Shown here piece after piece: positions 25,234-35,217 of a DNA stretch of 64,000 nt. Positions within the stretch are counted from its first letter, which is position 1; the number at the start of each line of letters is the position of its first letter. This DNA is from Undibacterium hunanense (GTDB lineage: Bacteria; Pseudomonadota; Gammaproteobacteria; Burkholderiales; Burkholderiaceae_D). The position numbers were made by a program, and so were the translations under genes. The DNA is taken from NCBI RefSeq assembly GCF_014284335.1, contig NZ_JACOGF010000014.1, positions 1 to 64,000 on the forward strand, in the 5' to 3' direction. The notes under the pieces are model-generated. The model was given only the letters and a program-made list of their open reading frames with translations. It was not told where the DNA came from and made no database searches.

Positions 25234-27015
25234 ATGCCCAATACCCATTTTCCCAAGTTGTTGTCTTCACAAATTGCCTTTGATATCGCCAGGACGATAC
25301 TTGATGGCTTTGACAAGCATTACCACTTGTTCAGGGCCAGCAGTCAGAGAGCAAAACAGCAATTTGAAACAGGGGACTGGAAAGCGGCGCAAATCGCTGC
25401 CCGCGAACGTATAGGCTATTACGATACCCGCGTGCGTGAATGTGTGCAGGCACTGGAAGATGAATATGCAGAAGAAGACCTCAGCGACGAAGTCTGGCGC
25501 GAAGTCAAACTGCATTACATGGGCATGCTGATCGATCATCTGCGCCCTGAACTGGCAGAGACTTTTTTTAATACGGTCTGTACCAAACTGCTGCACAGAA
25601 ACTATTATCACAATGATTTCATCTTTGTGCGCCCGGCTACCTCGACCGAATATCTGGAAAGTGAAGATACACCACCGAGTTATCGCGTGTATTACCCGGC
25701 GACGGATGGCTTGAACTTCACCATCAAGCGCATCGTCACCAATTTCCAGTTGAACGCCAGGTTTGAAGATTTGGACCGCGATGTGGCGCTGGTGGAAGCA
25801 CGCCTGCGTGAAAACTTTGGCCCCGCCAAGCTGGAACCAAATCATCAGATACAGGTATTGGCCAGTCTGTTCTACCGCAACAAATCTGCCTACATCATAG
25901 GCAAAGGCATTAACGGCAATCGTGAATACCCGTTTGTGGTGCCCGTCATGCACAAACGCAAGGGCGAACTGGTGCTCGATACGGTGATCTTTGACACCAT
26001 GCTGATTACCGTCCTGTTTTCTTTCACGCGTGCGTATTTCATGGTGGACATGGAAGTGCCATCGGCCTATGTACAATTCATACGCAGCATCCTGCCGAAG
26101 AAGCCGCGTAGTGAAATCTACACCATGATAGGCCTGCAAAAGCATGGCAAGAATCTGTTTTACCGTGATTTTCTGCATCACCTCAAATATTCATCTGACC
26201 GCATAGAAGCTGCACCCGGCATACGTGGTCTGGTGATGCTGGTGTTTGCACTGCCATCTTTTCCGTATGTATTCAAACTGATCAAGGACAGTTTCCCGCC
26301 ACCCAAGGAAACCACCAAGGCCTTGATCAAGGAAAAATACCTGCTGGTGAAGAACCACGACCGCGTAGGCCGCATGGCGGATACGCTGGAATATTCGGAT
26401 GTGGCTTTTCCACGTGCGCGCTTTTCGGAAGAGCTGCTGGCTGAAATCAGGCAATACGCACCATCGCTGCTGGAAGTGAATGATGATGAAGTCGTCATCA
26501 AGCATCTGTACATAGAACGCCGCATGACGCCTTTGAATATCTGGCTGACTGAAGCCGAACAAAGTGGTGACATGGCAGCCATGGAACATGGTCTGAAAGA
26601 ATATGGCAGTGCCATCAAGGATCTGGTGGCAGCGAATATCTTCCCCGGTGACATGTTGTATAAAAACTTTGGTGTCACCCGTCATGGCCGTGTCGTGTTT
26701 TATGACTATGATGAAATCGAATACATCACTGACTGCAATTTCCGCACGATACCTTTGCCGCGCAATGAAGAAGATGAAATGTCTGCGGAGCCCTGGTATC
26801 CAATTGCCAGAAATGATGTTTTCCCTGAGCAGTTTGGTACTTTCCTGTTAGGGAACAAGAACGTCAAACAATATTTTATGAAGCATCACGCTGATTTGCT
26901 GACCGCCGAATACTGGCAGGCACGCAAGAAGCGTATTGTCGATGGCAAGGTGGATGACGTGTTTCCGTATCCGCAGGAAATCCGCTTTTGCAATCAGATC
27001 AGTAGTACAACTTAA
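25234..27015 (+). CDS. aceK: Isocitrate dehydrogenase kinase/phosphatase
   Basis: The bifunctional AceK phosphorylates and dephosphorylates isocitrate dehydrogenase, diverting isocitrate to the glyoxylate shunt when two-carbon units are the carbon source. The 593-residue product matches the family in length (about 580-600). It has landmarks [18 protein letters not shown], the kinase-like [24 protein letters not shown] near 330, and a C-terminal [10 protein letters not shown] metal-binding segment. Its place between liu genes makes sense because leucine degradation yields acetyl-CoA. It has no aceA/aceB neighbours here. Confidence 0.96.
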   Translation: MPNTHFPKLLSSQIAFDIARTILDGFDKHYHLFRASSQRAKQQFETGDWKAAQIAARERIGYYDTRVRECVQALEDEYAEEDLSDEVWREVKLHYMGMLIDHLRPELAETFFNTVCTKLLHRNYYHNDFIFVRPATSTEYLESEDTPPSYRVYYPATDGLNFTIKRIVTNFQLNARFEDLDRDVALVEARLRENFGPAKLEPNHQIQVLASLFYRNKSAYIIGKGINGNREYPFVVPVMHKRKGELVLDTVIFDTMLITVLFSFTRAYFMVDMEVPSAYVQFIRSILPKKPRSEIYTMIGLQKHGKNLFYRDFLHHLKYSSDRIEAAPGIRGLVMLVFALPSFPYVFKLIKDSFPPPKETTKALIKEKYLLVKNHDRVGRMADTLEYSDVAFPRARFSEELLAEIRQYAPSLLEVNDDEVVIKHLYIERRMTPLNIWLTEAEQSGDMAAMEHGLKEYGSAIKDLVAANIFPGDMLYKNFGVTRHGRVVFYDYDEIEYITDCNFRTIPLPRNEEDEMSAEPWYPIARNDVFPEQFGTFLLGNKNVKQYFMKHHADLLTAEYWQARKKRIVDGKVDDVFPYPQEIRFCNQISSTT

Positions 27016-27106
27016 GTACAAATAAAAAATAAGTGCCTGCCCGTTTTGTGGCGAGCTACCCCTCATCAGTCAGGCAGTCAATCTGCTTTTATTTTTGGAG
27101 AACAAG

Positions 27107-28288
27107 ATGAATGATCCTATCGTAATCGTTGGTGCAGCGCGTACCCCCATGGGTGCTTTTCAGGGTGATTTTTCTTCACTGACAGCCAGTCAGTTGGGCG
27201 CTGTCGCCATCAGGGCTGCGGTTGAACGCGCCGGTGTCAAGCCAGAACTGGTAGAAGAAGTCTTGTTCGGTAACTGCCTGATGGCAGGCCAGGGCCAGGC
27301 TCCTGCACGCCAGGCTTTGCTGGCTGCGGGTTTGCCGGTTTCCACTGGTGCCGTTACCCTGTCAAAGATGTGCGGTTCGGCCATGAAGGCGACCATGATG
27401 GCCTTTGATTCCATCAATGCAGGCAGCAATGAAGTCATCGTTTCCGGCGGTATGGAATCCATGACCAATGCCCCTTACCTCATTCCCAAAGCACGTGGCG
27501 GCTACCGTATCGGCCATGGCATGATGTATGACCATATGATGCTTGATGGTCTGGAAGATGCGTATGACAAGGGCCGCTCCATGGGTACTTTTGCTGAAGA
27601 CTGTTCAGCCAAATATAACTTCAGCCGTGAAGACCAGGATGCATTTGCGATTGCGTCTGTCAAACGTGCGCAGGCGGCAACTGCCGATGGTTCTTTTGCA
27701 TGGGAAATCGCGGCCGTGACCGTATCTGGCCGCAGCGGCGATGTCGTCATTGACAAGGATGAAGGTCCCTTGAAGGCCAAGCTGGATAAAATCCCTGCGC
27801 TGAAACCAGCCTTCAAGAAAGATGGCACGATTACCGCTGCTTCTTCTTCATCCATCAATGACGGCGCTGCTGCCCTGGTCTTGATGCGTGAGTCCAAGGC
27901 CAAAGAACTGGGCCTGACGCCACTGGCAAAAATTCTGGGTCATGCCAGCAATGCGCAGGAACCAGGCTGGTTCACTACCGCGCCGGTTGGTGCTATCCAG
28001 AAGCTGTATAAAAAACTGGGCTGGACGACAGCGGATGTTGACCTGTTTGAGATCAATGAAGCTTTTGCAGCCGTACCTATGGCTGCCATGAAAGAACTGG
28101 ATATTCCGCATGACAAGATCAATGTGCACGGTGGTGCATGTGCCCTTGGTCATCCTATTGGTGCTTCTGGTGCGCGCATCATCATCACGCTGATGGGCGC
28201 CCTGAAGAAGCAGGGCAAGAAGCGTGGTGTGGCTGCGCTTTGTATTGGTGGTGGTGAAGGTACAGCGCTCGCTATTGAGATGGTTTAA
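27107..28288 (+). CDS. Acetyl-CoA C-acetyltransferase (thiolase)
   Basis: The 393-residue thiolase has the acyl-accepting Cys in LSKMCGSAMKA (about residue 88), the NEAFA motif, the His in GGACALGHPIGASGAR, and the second catalytic Cys in LCIGGGEG near the C-terminus. It probably cleaves acetoacetyl-CoA released after HMG-CoA lyase and CoA transfer. ATG 27107 follows GGAGA; a TTG 12 bases upstream is less likely. It is part of the liu run, followed by an intergenic repeat. Confidence 0.93.
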   Translation: MNDPIVIVGAARTPMGAFQGDFSSLTASQLGAVAIRAAVERAGVKPELVEEVLFGNCLMAGQGQAPARQALLAAGLPVSTGAVTLSKMCGSAMKATMMAFDSINAGSNEVIVSGGMESMTNAPYLIPKARGGYRIGHGMMYDHMMLDGLEDAYDKGRSMGTFAEDCSAKYNFSREDQDAFAIASVKRAQAATADGSFAWEIAAVTVSGRSGDVVIDKDEGPLKAKLDKIPALKPAFKKDGTITAASSSSINDGAAALVLMRESKAKELGLTPLAKILGHASNAQEPGWFTTAPVGAIQKLYKKLGWTTADVDLFEINEAFAAVPMAAMKELDIPHDKINVHGGACALGHPIGASGARIIITLMGALKKQGKKRGVAALCIGGGEGTALAIEMV

Positions 28289-28301
28289 GCCTTGTTTTAA
28301 G

Positions 28302-28417
28302 CTCCTTCCCCTTCAAGGGGAAGGGTGGGATGGGGATGGGTTTCTGACGTAATTTCATTTGCCGCTAATTAACCGAACCCCATCCCCGCCCTAACCCTCC
28401 CCTTGAAGGGGAGGGAA
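28302..28417. repeat. GAAGGGGA-type palindromic repeat, copy 1
   Basis: Two arms, CCTTCCCCTTCAAGGGGAAG... (28302-28343) and the roughly inverted AACCCCATCCCCGCCCTAAC... (28376-28417), surround a 32-base spacer. Each arm also holds an internal palindrome (CCCCTTGAAGGGG or CCCCTTCAAGGGG). A paralogue is at 43214-43330. It lies between the thiolase and SDR genes. The function is unknown; hairpin stability could protect or end mRNA. Confidence 0.8.
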
Positions 28418-28445
28418 CTTGAATAATTTCAAACATTGGGAAAAT

Positions 28446-29114
28446 ATGCCAGTCGCTTTAATCATCGGTGCATCACGCGGTATCGGCCAGGAACTGGCCA
28501 TGCAATACAAGGCTGCAGGCTGGCGTGTTATCGCTACTGCGCGCAAGGAAGAAGATCTGGCTGCTTTGCAGTCGGCGGGGTGCGAAGCCTTGCCGCTGGA
28601 TGTGACGAACCTGAATGATTGTGCCGGTCTGGGCTGGCGTCTGGACGATGAAAAACTGGATGTGGCAATCCTGAATGCCGGCATGTTTGGCCCGAGAACA
28701 TCGGGTTTGACTACGCCGGATCAGCAGCAGTTTGATGCCGTCATGCATACGAATGTATTGGCTGCGATGCGTATATTGCCGATAGTACTGCCACTGGTAG
28801 AACACGCCCGGGGCAGGCTGGCTGTGCTTTCTTCCGGCATGGCATCGATAGGTGAACGCAGCAATCCCGCTGGCTGGTTATACCGCGCCAGCAAGACGGC
28901 GTTGAATTCTGTGCTCAAGGATGTATCGCTGAGTACAGACAAAGCGATTTGTGTCGCCATGGACCCGGGCTGGGTACAAACCGATATGGGCGGCAGCGGC
29001 GCAGAAATTACTGTGGATGTCAGCGTGGCTGGCATACGCCAGACTCTGGCCGCACTCAAACCAGCCGACAATGGCAAATATTTGCAATATACGGGTGCTG
29101 AACACGGTTGGTAA
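28446..29114 (+). CDS. Short-chain dehydrogenase/reductase (CsgA/C-factor-like)
   Basis: The 222-residue SDR has the motif IIGASRGIGQELA (residues 5-17), NAGMFGP near 78, SSGMASIG, and the YRASK catalytic tetrad part near 145. It resembles the C-factor-like SDR subgroup. ATG 28446 is used; a TTG nine codons upstream overlaps the repeat. The substrate is unknown. It sits between the thiolase and a second acyl-CoA dehydrogenase. Confidence 0.88.
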   Translation: MPVALIIGASRGIGQELAMQYKAAGWRVIATARKEEDLAALQSAGCEALPLDVTNLNDCAGLGWRLDDEKLDVAILNAGMFGPRTSGLTTPDQQQFDAVMHTNVLAAMRILPIVLPLVEHARGRLAVLSSGMASIGERSNPAGWLYRASKTALNSVLKDVSLSTDKAICVAMDPGWVQTDMGGSGAEITVDVSVAGIRQTLAALKPADNGKYLQYTGAEHGW

Positions 29115-29169
29115 AGCAGTTCCGCCGGATCAATAGCACCGCATCAATAGAATAGAAGACAGAACCACT

Positions 29170-30303
29170 ATGCTACTCACACCAGAACACGAAATGATAC
29201 GCGACGCCGTGCGCAGCTTTGCCCAGGAACGTCTGGTGCCCAATGCGGCGCGCTGGGACAGGGAACATCACTTCCCCGCAGAAGAATTGAAAGAACTGGC
29301 ACAAATGGGGGCCTATGGTGTGGCCGTGCCGGAAGAATTTGGTGGCGCAGGTATGGATTATCTGTCTCTGGCCCTGGTGCTGGAAGAAATCGCTGCCGGT
29401 GACGGCGGTACTTCTACCGTGGTATCCGTCAATAATTGTCCGGTCTGTAGCATCGCCATGATGTATGCCAATGACGCGCAAAAAAAACAATGGCTGACGC
29501 CATTGGCACAGGGCGAGATGCTGGGTGCTTTTTGTCTGACTGAACCACACGCAGGCAGTGATGCATCGGAATTGCGCACGACTGCAAAACGCGATGGCGA
29601 CCAGTATGTCATCAATGGCGTCAAGCAATTCATCACCAGTGGCAAGTATGCCGATGTCGCCATCGTCATGGCTGTCACGGATAAAGAAGCAGGCAAGAAA
29701 GGCATCAGCGCCTTCTGGGTGCCGACCAGTACGCCAGGCTATATCGTCGCCAGCCTGGAACAGAAAATGGGCCAGCATTCATCCGACACGGCACAAATCC
29801 TGTTCGAGAATTGCCGCATTCCTGCTGAAAACCTGATCGGTGAAGAAGGTATGGGCTACAAGATTGCCCTGTCTGGCCTGGAAGGCGGGCGCATAGGCAT
29901 TGCCTCACAGTCGGTAGGTATGGCCCGCGCAGCCTTTGAAGCAGCACTCGCCTATGCCAAGGACAGGACCAGTTTTGGCAAACCGATTTTTGAGCACCAG
30001 TCCGTGCAATTCAAACTGGCCGACATGGCGACACAGCTGGAAGCCGCACGTCAGTTGATATGGCATGCTGCCAGCATGAAAGATGCAGGCAAGCCGTGTT
30101 TGAAAGAAGCGGCAATGGCAAAACTGTTTGCTTCAGAAATGGCAGAAAAAGTTTGCTCGGATGCGATACAAATCCACGGCGGTTATGGCTACGTCAGCGA
30201 TTTCCCGGTAGAGCGGATTTATCGTGATGTACGGGTTTGCCAGATTTATGAAGGTACGTCCGATATACAAAAAATTCTTATTGGACGTGCACTGGCGGGT
30301 TGA
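29170..30303 (+). CDS. Acyl-CoA dehydrogenase (short/branched chain type)
   Basis: The 377-residue flavoprotein has GAFCLTEPHAGSDASELRT in the FAD-binding middle domain and ends YEGTSDIQKILIGRALAG. The Glu in this C-terminal YEGTSDI is the usual catalytic base of short and medium chain enzymes, unlike the IVD-type Glu of liuA. It likely oxidises butyryl- or 2-methylbutyryl-CoA. It lies inside the liu locus and extends its capacity to other branched-chain or short acyl-CoAs (inference). Confidence 0.93.
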   Translation: MLLTPEHEMIRDAVRSFAQERLVPNAARWDREHHFPAEELKELAQMGAYGVAVPEEFGGAGMDYLSLALVLEEIAAGDGGTSTVVSVNNCPVCSIAMMYANDAQKKQWLTPLAQGEMLGAFCLTEPHAGSDASELRTTAKRDGDQYVINGVKQFITSGKYADVAIVMAVTDKEAGKKGISAFWVPTSTPGYIVASLEQKMGQHSSDTAQILFENCRIPAENLIGEEGMGYKIALSGLEGGRIGIASQSVGMARAAFEAALAYAKDRTSFGKPIFEHQSVQFKLADMATQLEAARQLIWHAASMKDAGKPCLKEAAMAKLFASEMAEKVCSDAIQIHGGYGYVSDFPVERIYRDVRVCQIYEGTSDIQKILIGRALAG

Positions 30304-30446
30304 CCCAAGAGACACAGAGAAAGCAGGTTTTCTCCTGGGTTTCGCTGAGGTGTAGCAAGGGTTTCGAATGGCATGCCATTCGCTTGCGGAACGAAGGCTT
30401 CATGCAAGAATCCTTTCCTTCCTCTGTGCCTCTGTGGTGAGCGGTC
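30304..30446. repeat. CACAGAGG-type intergenic repeat, copy 2, with central palindrome
   Basis: The left arm, GAGACACAGAGAAAGCAGG (near 30309), and the right arm, CCTTCCTCTGTGCCTCTGTG (30417-30436), are inverted relatives. Between them is a perfect 18-bp palindrome, CGAATGGCATGCCATTCG (30365-30382). Related sequences are near 941 and 40997. The element fills the gap between acyl-CoA dehydrogenase and rhodanese genes. Confidence 0.6.
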
Positions 30447-30468
30447 TTGAATTTATAACGGAGACAGC

Positions 30469-30864
30469 ATGAAAAAAGGTTACAGGCAGTTGATCGATGA
30501 AGCCAATGCCGAAATCAAAACCTATAGCGTGGCCGAAGCCCTGGCCAAACTGGCAGACGCCAATGTGCAGTTCGTTGATGTACGTGATATCCGCGAGCTG
30601 GAACGTGAGGGCGTCATCCCCGGTGCCTATCATGCGCCACGTGGCATGATAGAGTTTTGGGTTGATCCGGATTCGCCGTATTTCAAGCCCGTATTCGGTG
30701 AGAAAAAAGAATTCATTTTGTTTTGTGCGGCTGGCTGGCGCAGCGCATTGACTACCAGGACGGTGCAAGACATGGGGCTGGAAAATGTGGCCCATATCGA
30801 TGGTGGTTTTACAGCGTGGAAGACAGCAGGCGCACCAACTGAAGAAAAGGCAAAGAAAAATTGA
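30469..30864 (+). CDS. Rhodanese-like sulfurtransferase domain protein
   Basis: The 131-residue single-domain rhodanese has VDVRDIRELEREGVIPGAYHAPRGMIEFW and the active loop CAAGWRS, with Cys at about residue 84. It handles persulfide sulfur in the cytoplasm; the acceptor is unknown. It overlaps the following HAD gene at its stop codon, so the two are translated together. Confidence 0.9.
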   Translation: MKKGYRQLIDEANAEIKTYSVAEALAKLADANVQFVDVRDIRELEREGVIPGAYHAPRGMIEFWVDPDSPYFKPVFGEKKEFILFCAAGWRSALTTRTVQDMGLENVAHIDGGFTAWKTAGAPTEEKAKKN

Positions 30865-31514
30865 ATAGCCGTTTTGATATGGTCGCATTTGATTGTGATG
30901 GCGTGCTGGTTGACAGCGAACCGATTACCAATCTGGTGTTGAAAGATTACCTGAATGAACTGGGCTGGCGTATTTCATTGAACGAGACCTGTGACACCTT
31001 CATAGGCCGTTCAATAAAAGAACAAATGCCCTACATGGAAGAAAAACTGGGGAAGGCATTGCCTGAGACTTTTTTACCAGAATTCCAGCGACGCAGGGAT
31101 GAAGCTTTGCGCCAGCAGATACGGGTGATCCCGGAAATTGAACAGGTACTGAAAAAATTGCAGTCTTCAGCCATGCCATTTTGCGTGGCCTCTGGTGCAG
31201 ACAGCGGCAAGATGCAGATTACGCTGGGACATACCGGCTTGCTGCCTTATTTTGAAGGCAGGATGTTTAGCGGTAGCGATGTCGCCAGGACCAAGCCTGC
31301 ACCGGATGTGTATCTGCTGGCGGCAAAAAGCATGGCGAAGCTGCCTGGGCGATGCGTCGTGATAGAAGATACGGTTGCCGGGGTGACCGCAGGCGTGGCA
31401 GCGGGCATGCATGTGCTGGGTTTTACTCGCAGCAGCAAGGCTGATGCCTTGCTGGCCGCCGGTGCGAAACAGGTGTTTGACGACATGCGTGATTTGCCTG
31501 AATTGATTTTGTGA
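30861..31514 (+). CDS. HAD-family hydrolase (phosphoglycolate phosphatase-like)
   Basis: The 217-residue protein has the HAD nucleophile motif FDCDGVLVDSEP (residues 9-20), the Ser motif near CVASGADS, and the late acidic motif VIEDTVAGVTAG. The cap type is that of beta-phosphoglucomutase and phosphoglycolate phosphatases. The start is TTG, in a TTGA overlap with the rhodanese stop; ATG at 30879 would remove six residues. The substrate is unpredictable. Confidence 0.87.
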   Translation: MNSRFDMVAFDCDGVLVDSEPITNLVLKDYLNELGWRISLNETCDTFIGRSIKEQMPYMEEKLGKALPETFLPEFQRRRDEALRQQIRVIPEIEQVLKKLQSSAMPFCVASGADSGKMQITLGHTGLLPYFEGRMFSGSDVARTKPAPDVYLLAAKSMAKLPGRCVVIEDTVAGVTAGVAAGMHVLGFTRSSKADALLAAGAKQVFDDMRDLPELIL

Positions 31515-31545
31515 TGTTTGCCATGTCTGGCAAGTGAGTAAATGA

Positions 31546-31926
31546 ATGAAAGAATTGTGCCCTTGCGGTTCAAATAAAAAATACGAACAATGTTGCGGCC
31601 CTTACATCAGTGGTGCAGCGGTGGCACCAACGGCAGAAGCGCTGATGCGTTCGCGTTATAGCGCCTATACCCTGAATGACGAGGCCTATTTGCGTAGCAC
31701 CTGGGATGAAAGAACCTGTCCCAAAGAACGAATCACGCATGACGACCCGACCAGATGGCTGGGCCTGGAAGTAAAGAAATTCAAGCCTGATGGTGATGCG
31801 GCGACAGTTGAATTTGTTGCCCGTTACAAGATAGGCGGCAAGGCGCACAGGCTGCATGAAGTCAGTCGCTTTGTGCGGTATGACGGCAAATGGTTTTACG
31901 TGGATGGCAGTTTTCCAGAAAAGTGA
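31546..31926 (+). CDS. YchJ-family SEC-C motif protein
   Basis: The 126-residue protein begins with the SEC-C zinc motif ([16 protein letters not shown], residues 5-20) and has an NTF2-like body, with [19 protein letters not shown] and a C-terminal [14 protein letters not shown]. These are the marks of the UPF0225/YchJ family. Function is unknown. It lies eight bases before liuB. Confidence 0.92.
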   Translation: MKELCPCGSNKKYEQCCGPYISGAAVAPTAEALMRSRYSAYTLNDEAYLRSTWDERTCPKERITHDDPTRWLGLEVKKFKPDGDAATVEFVARYKIGGKAHRLHEVSRFVRYDGKWFYVDGSFPEK

Positions 31927-31934
31927 AAAAGATA

Positions 31935-33557
31935 ATGACAACTTTAGATTCCAAACTCAATCCCCGCTCTGAAGAATTCAAGGCCAATGCAGCAGCCATG
32001 CAGGCCGTGGTGGATGACCTGAAAGAAAAAATCGCCAAAATCGCTCTGGGTGGTGGCGACGAGGCACGCAAGAAGCATCTGGCGCGTGGCAAACTGCTGC
32101 CGCGTGACCGCGTACAGATGCTGCTTGATGCCGGTACGCCTTTCCTGGAGTTTTCACAGCTTGCCGCCTTCGACATGTATAAAGAAAAGAACGATGTCGA
32201 TGCCGCTCCATCTGCCGGTGTGATCACCGGCATCGGTCGCGTGGCCGGGCAGGAATGCATCATCGTCTGTAACGACGCCACCGTTAAAGGCGGTACCTAT
32301 TACCCCCTGACGGTCAAGAAGCATCTGCGTGCGCAAGAGATTGCTGAACAGAATAACCTGCCCTGTATTTACCTGGTCGATAGCGGTGGCGCGAATCTGC
32401 CGAATCAGGATGATGTCTTCCCTGACCGCGATCATTTTGGCCGCATTTTCTTCAATCAGGCCAATATGTCCGCCAAGGGCATACCGCAAATTGCAGTCGT
32501 CATGGGGTCGTGTACTGCCGGTGGTGCCTATGTGCCAGCGATGAGTGATGAATCCATCATCGTCAAGAACCAGGGCACGATTTTCCTTGGCGGCCCACCA
32601 CTGGTGAAAGCCGCTACCGGTGAAGTCGTCAGTGCCGAAGACCTCGGTGGTGGTGACGTGCATACGCGCTTGTCTGGCGTGGTGGATCATCTGGCGCAAA
32701 ATGATACACATGCGCTGTCACTCGCACGTACCATAGTTTCGCACCTGAACCGCCAGAAACCACAAACCGTGGTTATGAAAGAAGTTGAAGAACCGAAGTT
32801 CCCTGCATCTGAACTGTATGGCGTGATACCGGTCGATACCCGCAAGCCCTTTGATGTACGTGAAGTGATTGCCCGCATCGTCGATGGCAGCCATTTCGAT
32901 GAATTCAAGGCGCGCTATGGTACGACCCTGGTCTGTGGTTTTGCGCATATCCACGGCATGCCGGTGGGCATCATTGCCAACAACGGCATCCTGTTTTCTG
33001 AATCTGCCCTGAAGGGTGCGCATTTCATTGAGCTGTGCTGCCAGCGCAAGATACCTCTGGTCTTCCTGCAAAACATCACTGGTTTCATGGTGGGCCGCAA
33101 ATATGAAAACGAAGGCATCGCCCGCAACGGCGCCAAGATGGTGACCGCAGTAGCGACGGCGAATGTACCCAAGTTCACCGTCATCATCGGTGGCAGCTTT
33201 GGTGCAGGCAATTATGGCATGTGTGGTCGCGCCTATTCGCCACGCTTCATGTGGATGTGGCCAAATGCCCGTATCAGTGTCATGGGTGGTGAACAGGCTG
33301 CCAGTGTGCTGGCCACAGTCAAGCGCGATGGCATAGAAGGCAAGGGCGGTACATGGTCAGCCGAAGAAGAAGCAGCCTTCAAGCAACCTATCAAAGACCA
33401 GTACGAACATCAGGGCCATCCTTATTATGCGTCAGCGCGACTGTGGGATGATGGTGTCATCGATCCGGCGGATACGCGCATGGTGCTGGGCCTGGGCCTG
33501 TCGGCAGCTTTGAACGCGCCGATACCGGATGTGAAGTTTGGCGTGTTCCGCATGTAG
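31935..33557 (+). CDS. liuB: Methylcrotonyl-CoA carboxylase carboxyltransferase (beta) subunit
   Basis: The 540-residue protein is the carboxyltransferase half of MCC, which turns 3-methylcrotonyl-CoA into 3-methylglutaconyl-CoA using the biotin carried on LiuD. It has the crotonase-like N- and C-halves, with [45 protein letters not shown], and [31 protein letters not shown]. The start at 31935 is preferred, as upstream codons overlap ychJ. It lies in the liu locus, before two genes for exported proteins. Confidence 0.95.
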   Translation: MTTLDSKLNPRSEEFKANAAAMQAVVDDLKEKIAKIALGGGDEARKKHLARGKLLPRDRVQMLLDAGTPFLEFSQLAAFDMYKEKNDVDAAPSAGVITGIGRVAGQECIIVCNDATVKGGTYYPLTVKKHLRAQEIAEQNNLPCIYLVDSGGANLPNQDDVFPDRDHFGRIFFNQANMSAKGIPQIAVVMGSCTAGGAYVPAMSDESIIVKNQGTIFLGGPPLVKAATGEVVSAEDLGGGDVHTRLSGVVDHLAQNDTHALSLARTIVSHLNRQKPQTVVMKEVEEPKFPASELYGVIPVDTRKPFDVREVIARIVDGSHFDEFKARYGTTLVCGFAHIHGMPVGIIANNGILFSESALKGAHFIELCCQRKIPLVFLQNITGFMVGRKYENEGIARNGAKMVTAVATANVPKFTVIIGGSFGAGNYGMCGRAYSPRFMWMWPNARISVMGGEQAASVLATVKRDGIEGKGGTWSAEEEAAFKQPIKDQYEHQGHPYYASARLWDDGVIDPADTRMVLGLGLSAALNAPIPDVKFGVFRM

Positions 33558-33579
33558 CATGTTAATGGCGATAGCATTT

Positions 33580-34053
33580 ATGAATAAAAATATTCTTACG
33601 TCTCTGCCTGTTTTGGCCGTCACCCTGATCCTGGGTGCTTGTACCACGCCGCCTTATGTTGAACCGCAAAGTGGAAACACTGCTGAAATGGTAGTGAGAA
33701 TCCAGCCTGCACGTGGAACCCTGTTTTACCTGAATACCTACGACAATGCTGAATCATGTTCAGGTGAGAAGACCGTCGTCAGCGACGCAAACAGGATCAG
33801 TATATCCAAGTTTAAATTTGCTACTGAAAAACTGACCACACTAAAGTATACGGAAATGCAGGAGCGTAGCAGCTGTACTATGAACATTAGTTTTTACGGA
33901 AAAGCCAAGCATGTATATCTTCTTAATACAGTCACTACGACAGGTAAATGCAGCCTCAAATTATGGGATGCAACGGATATGAAAACGCTGGTCCCTACTC
34001 CTATTATTAGCCGTGATAACGGGGAGAACGCATGCCCTAACTTCAAGGGCTAA
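33580..34053 (+). CDS. Putative lipoprotein, unknown
   Basis: The 157-residue precursor has a lipobox, LILGAC, with the Cys at about residue 21, followed by TTPPYVEPQ. The mature part has four further cysteines (AESCSGEK, RSSCTMN, GKCSLKL, NACPNF), suggesting two disulfides. I recognise no family. It starts 22 bases after liuB and overlaps nothing. It is unrelated in type to leucine degradation and its local sequence is more AT-rich than the flanks. Confidence 0.72.
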   Translation: MNKNILTSLPVLAVTLILGACTTPPYVEPQSGNTAEMVVRIQPARGTLFYLNTYDNAESCSGEKTVVSDANRISISKFKFATEKLTTLKYTEMQERSSCTMNISFYGKAKHVYLLNTVTTTGKCSLKLWDATDMKTLVPTPIISRDNGENACPNFKG

Positions 34054-34081
34054 ATGCACGAATTTACATGTGAGCCAAGCC

Positions 34082-35017
34082 ATGTCCATTATCTTTAAAA
34101 AATCCGTTTTTTATGCCGCTTGCCTGCTTTGCCTGGCGAGTGTAAATACGATGGCGTTTGCCATGCCACAAGAAGAGGCAGAACCAGCGAAAGCTGCGAT
34201 CAAATGGGCAACGGATATCAATGAAACGGTCGGTACTTTAACGGTTGCGGTGAAGGATATGTATGGACGTGATATTTCCGGCGAAGTGGTGATTACGGCA
34301 TTCAAACCGGCGGGGCCTGGCCCTTTTCCTGTAGTGATCCTGAACCATGGTCGTAGCGCCACAAACCGTGCTGAGCCGCCACGTTTCAGGTATACCCAGC
34401 AGGCCAGATATTTCGTCCGGCGTGGTTTTGCTGTGTTTGAGCCTACCCGCATAGGTTATGGCGAAAAGGGAACCACACCTGATCCGGAAGATAGTGGCAC
34501 CTGCAATAACAAAAGCTATGCCCCCATGGCAGAAGCCGCCAGTACCGAAATACTGGCCGTGCTTGAATATGCAAAAAAGCAAAGTCATGTTGATGCCAGC
34601 AGGGTGTTGATCGTCGGCCAGTCGGTCGGTGGCTATAGTACGGTGGCGACAGCGGCAAAAAATCCGGCAGGGCTGGTTGCGGCCATCAATTTTGCTGGTG
34701 GTTCGGGCGGTAATCCGACGGAGCGCCCGGGCGAACCCTGCCAGCCGAACAAGCTGGAAAAAATGTATGAAACTTTTGGTGCCAGCACCAAGGCACCCAT
34801 GCTGTGGATTTACACCGAAAATGATCAATATTTCGGCCCCAGATATAGCAAGGCCTGGCATGCCGCCTTTGTGAAGGCCGGGGGCAAGGCTGAGTATGCC
34901 TTGCTGCCAGCCTTTGCCAAGGATGGCCATACCCTGTTTGCATCCGGGATGAAGATATGGGAACCTGTGGTCAGCCGTTTTCTGGATGAAAACGGGTTTC
35001 CCGCTGCTGGTAAATAG
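34082..35017 (+). CDS. Exported dienelactone-hydrolase-like alpha/beta hydrolase
   Basis: The 311-residue precursor has a signal peptide (about residues 1-27, ending AFAM). The mature part has PFPVVILNHGRSA (oxyanion strand) and the nucleophile elbow GQSVGG, with a His in KDGHTLFA near the end, so Ser-Asp-His catalysis is plausible. The family acts on esters and lactones. The upstream open frame (from 34013) overlaps the lipoprotein gene and is rejected. It lies within the liu locus but is exported, so its role there is unclear. Confidence 0.82.
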   Translation: MSIIFKKSVFYAACLLCLASVNTMAFAMPQEEAEPAKAAIKWATDINETVGTLTVAVKDMYGRDISGEVVITAFKPAGPGPFPVVILNHGRSATNRAEPPRFRYTQQARYFVRRGFAVFEPTRIGYGEKGTTPDPEDSGTCNNKSYAPMAEAASTEILAVLEYAKKQSHVDASRVLIVGQSVGGYSTVATAAKNPAGLVAAINFAGGSGGNPTERPGEPCQPNKLEKMYETFGASTKAPMLWIYTENDQYFGPRYSKAWHAAFVKAGGKAEYALLPAFAKDGHTLFASGMKIWEPVVSRFLDENGFPAAGK

Positions 35018-35217
35018 TGGGATAGTCGTTCAACTGAAAAATAAGCAATAAGCCAGATTTTCAATTGTTTTCGCGATGCCAGTTTCCTAAAGTTGCACAT
35101 GCGTCAAGTTTGTGTGAATGCGATAGTGATAACTGATGAACAGGCCAACTGGATAAGTAGACAGAATAAGCATACAGCCTGAGCAGGCTACATTTAGCAA
35201 GGAAAAAGCTGGGAAAA

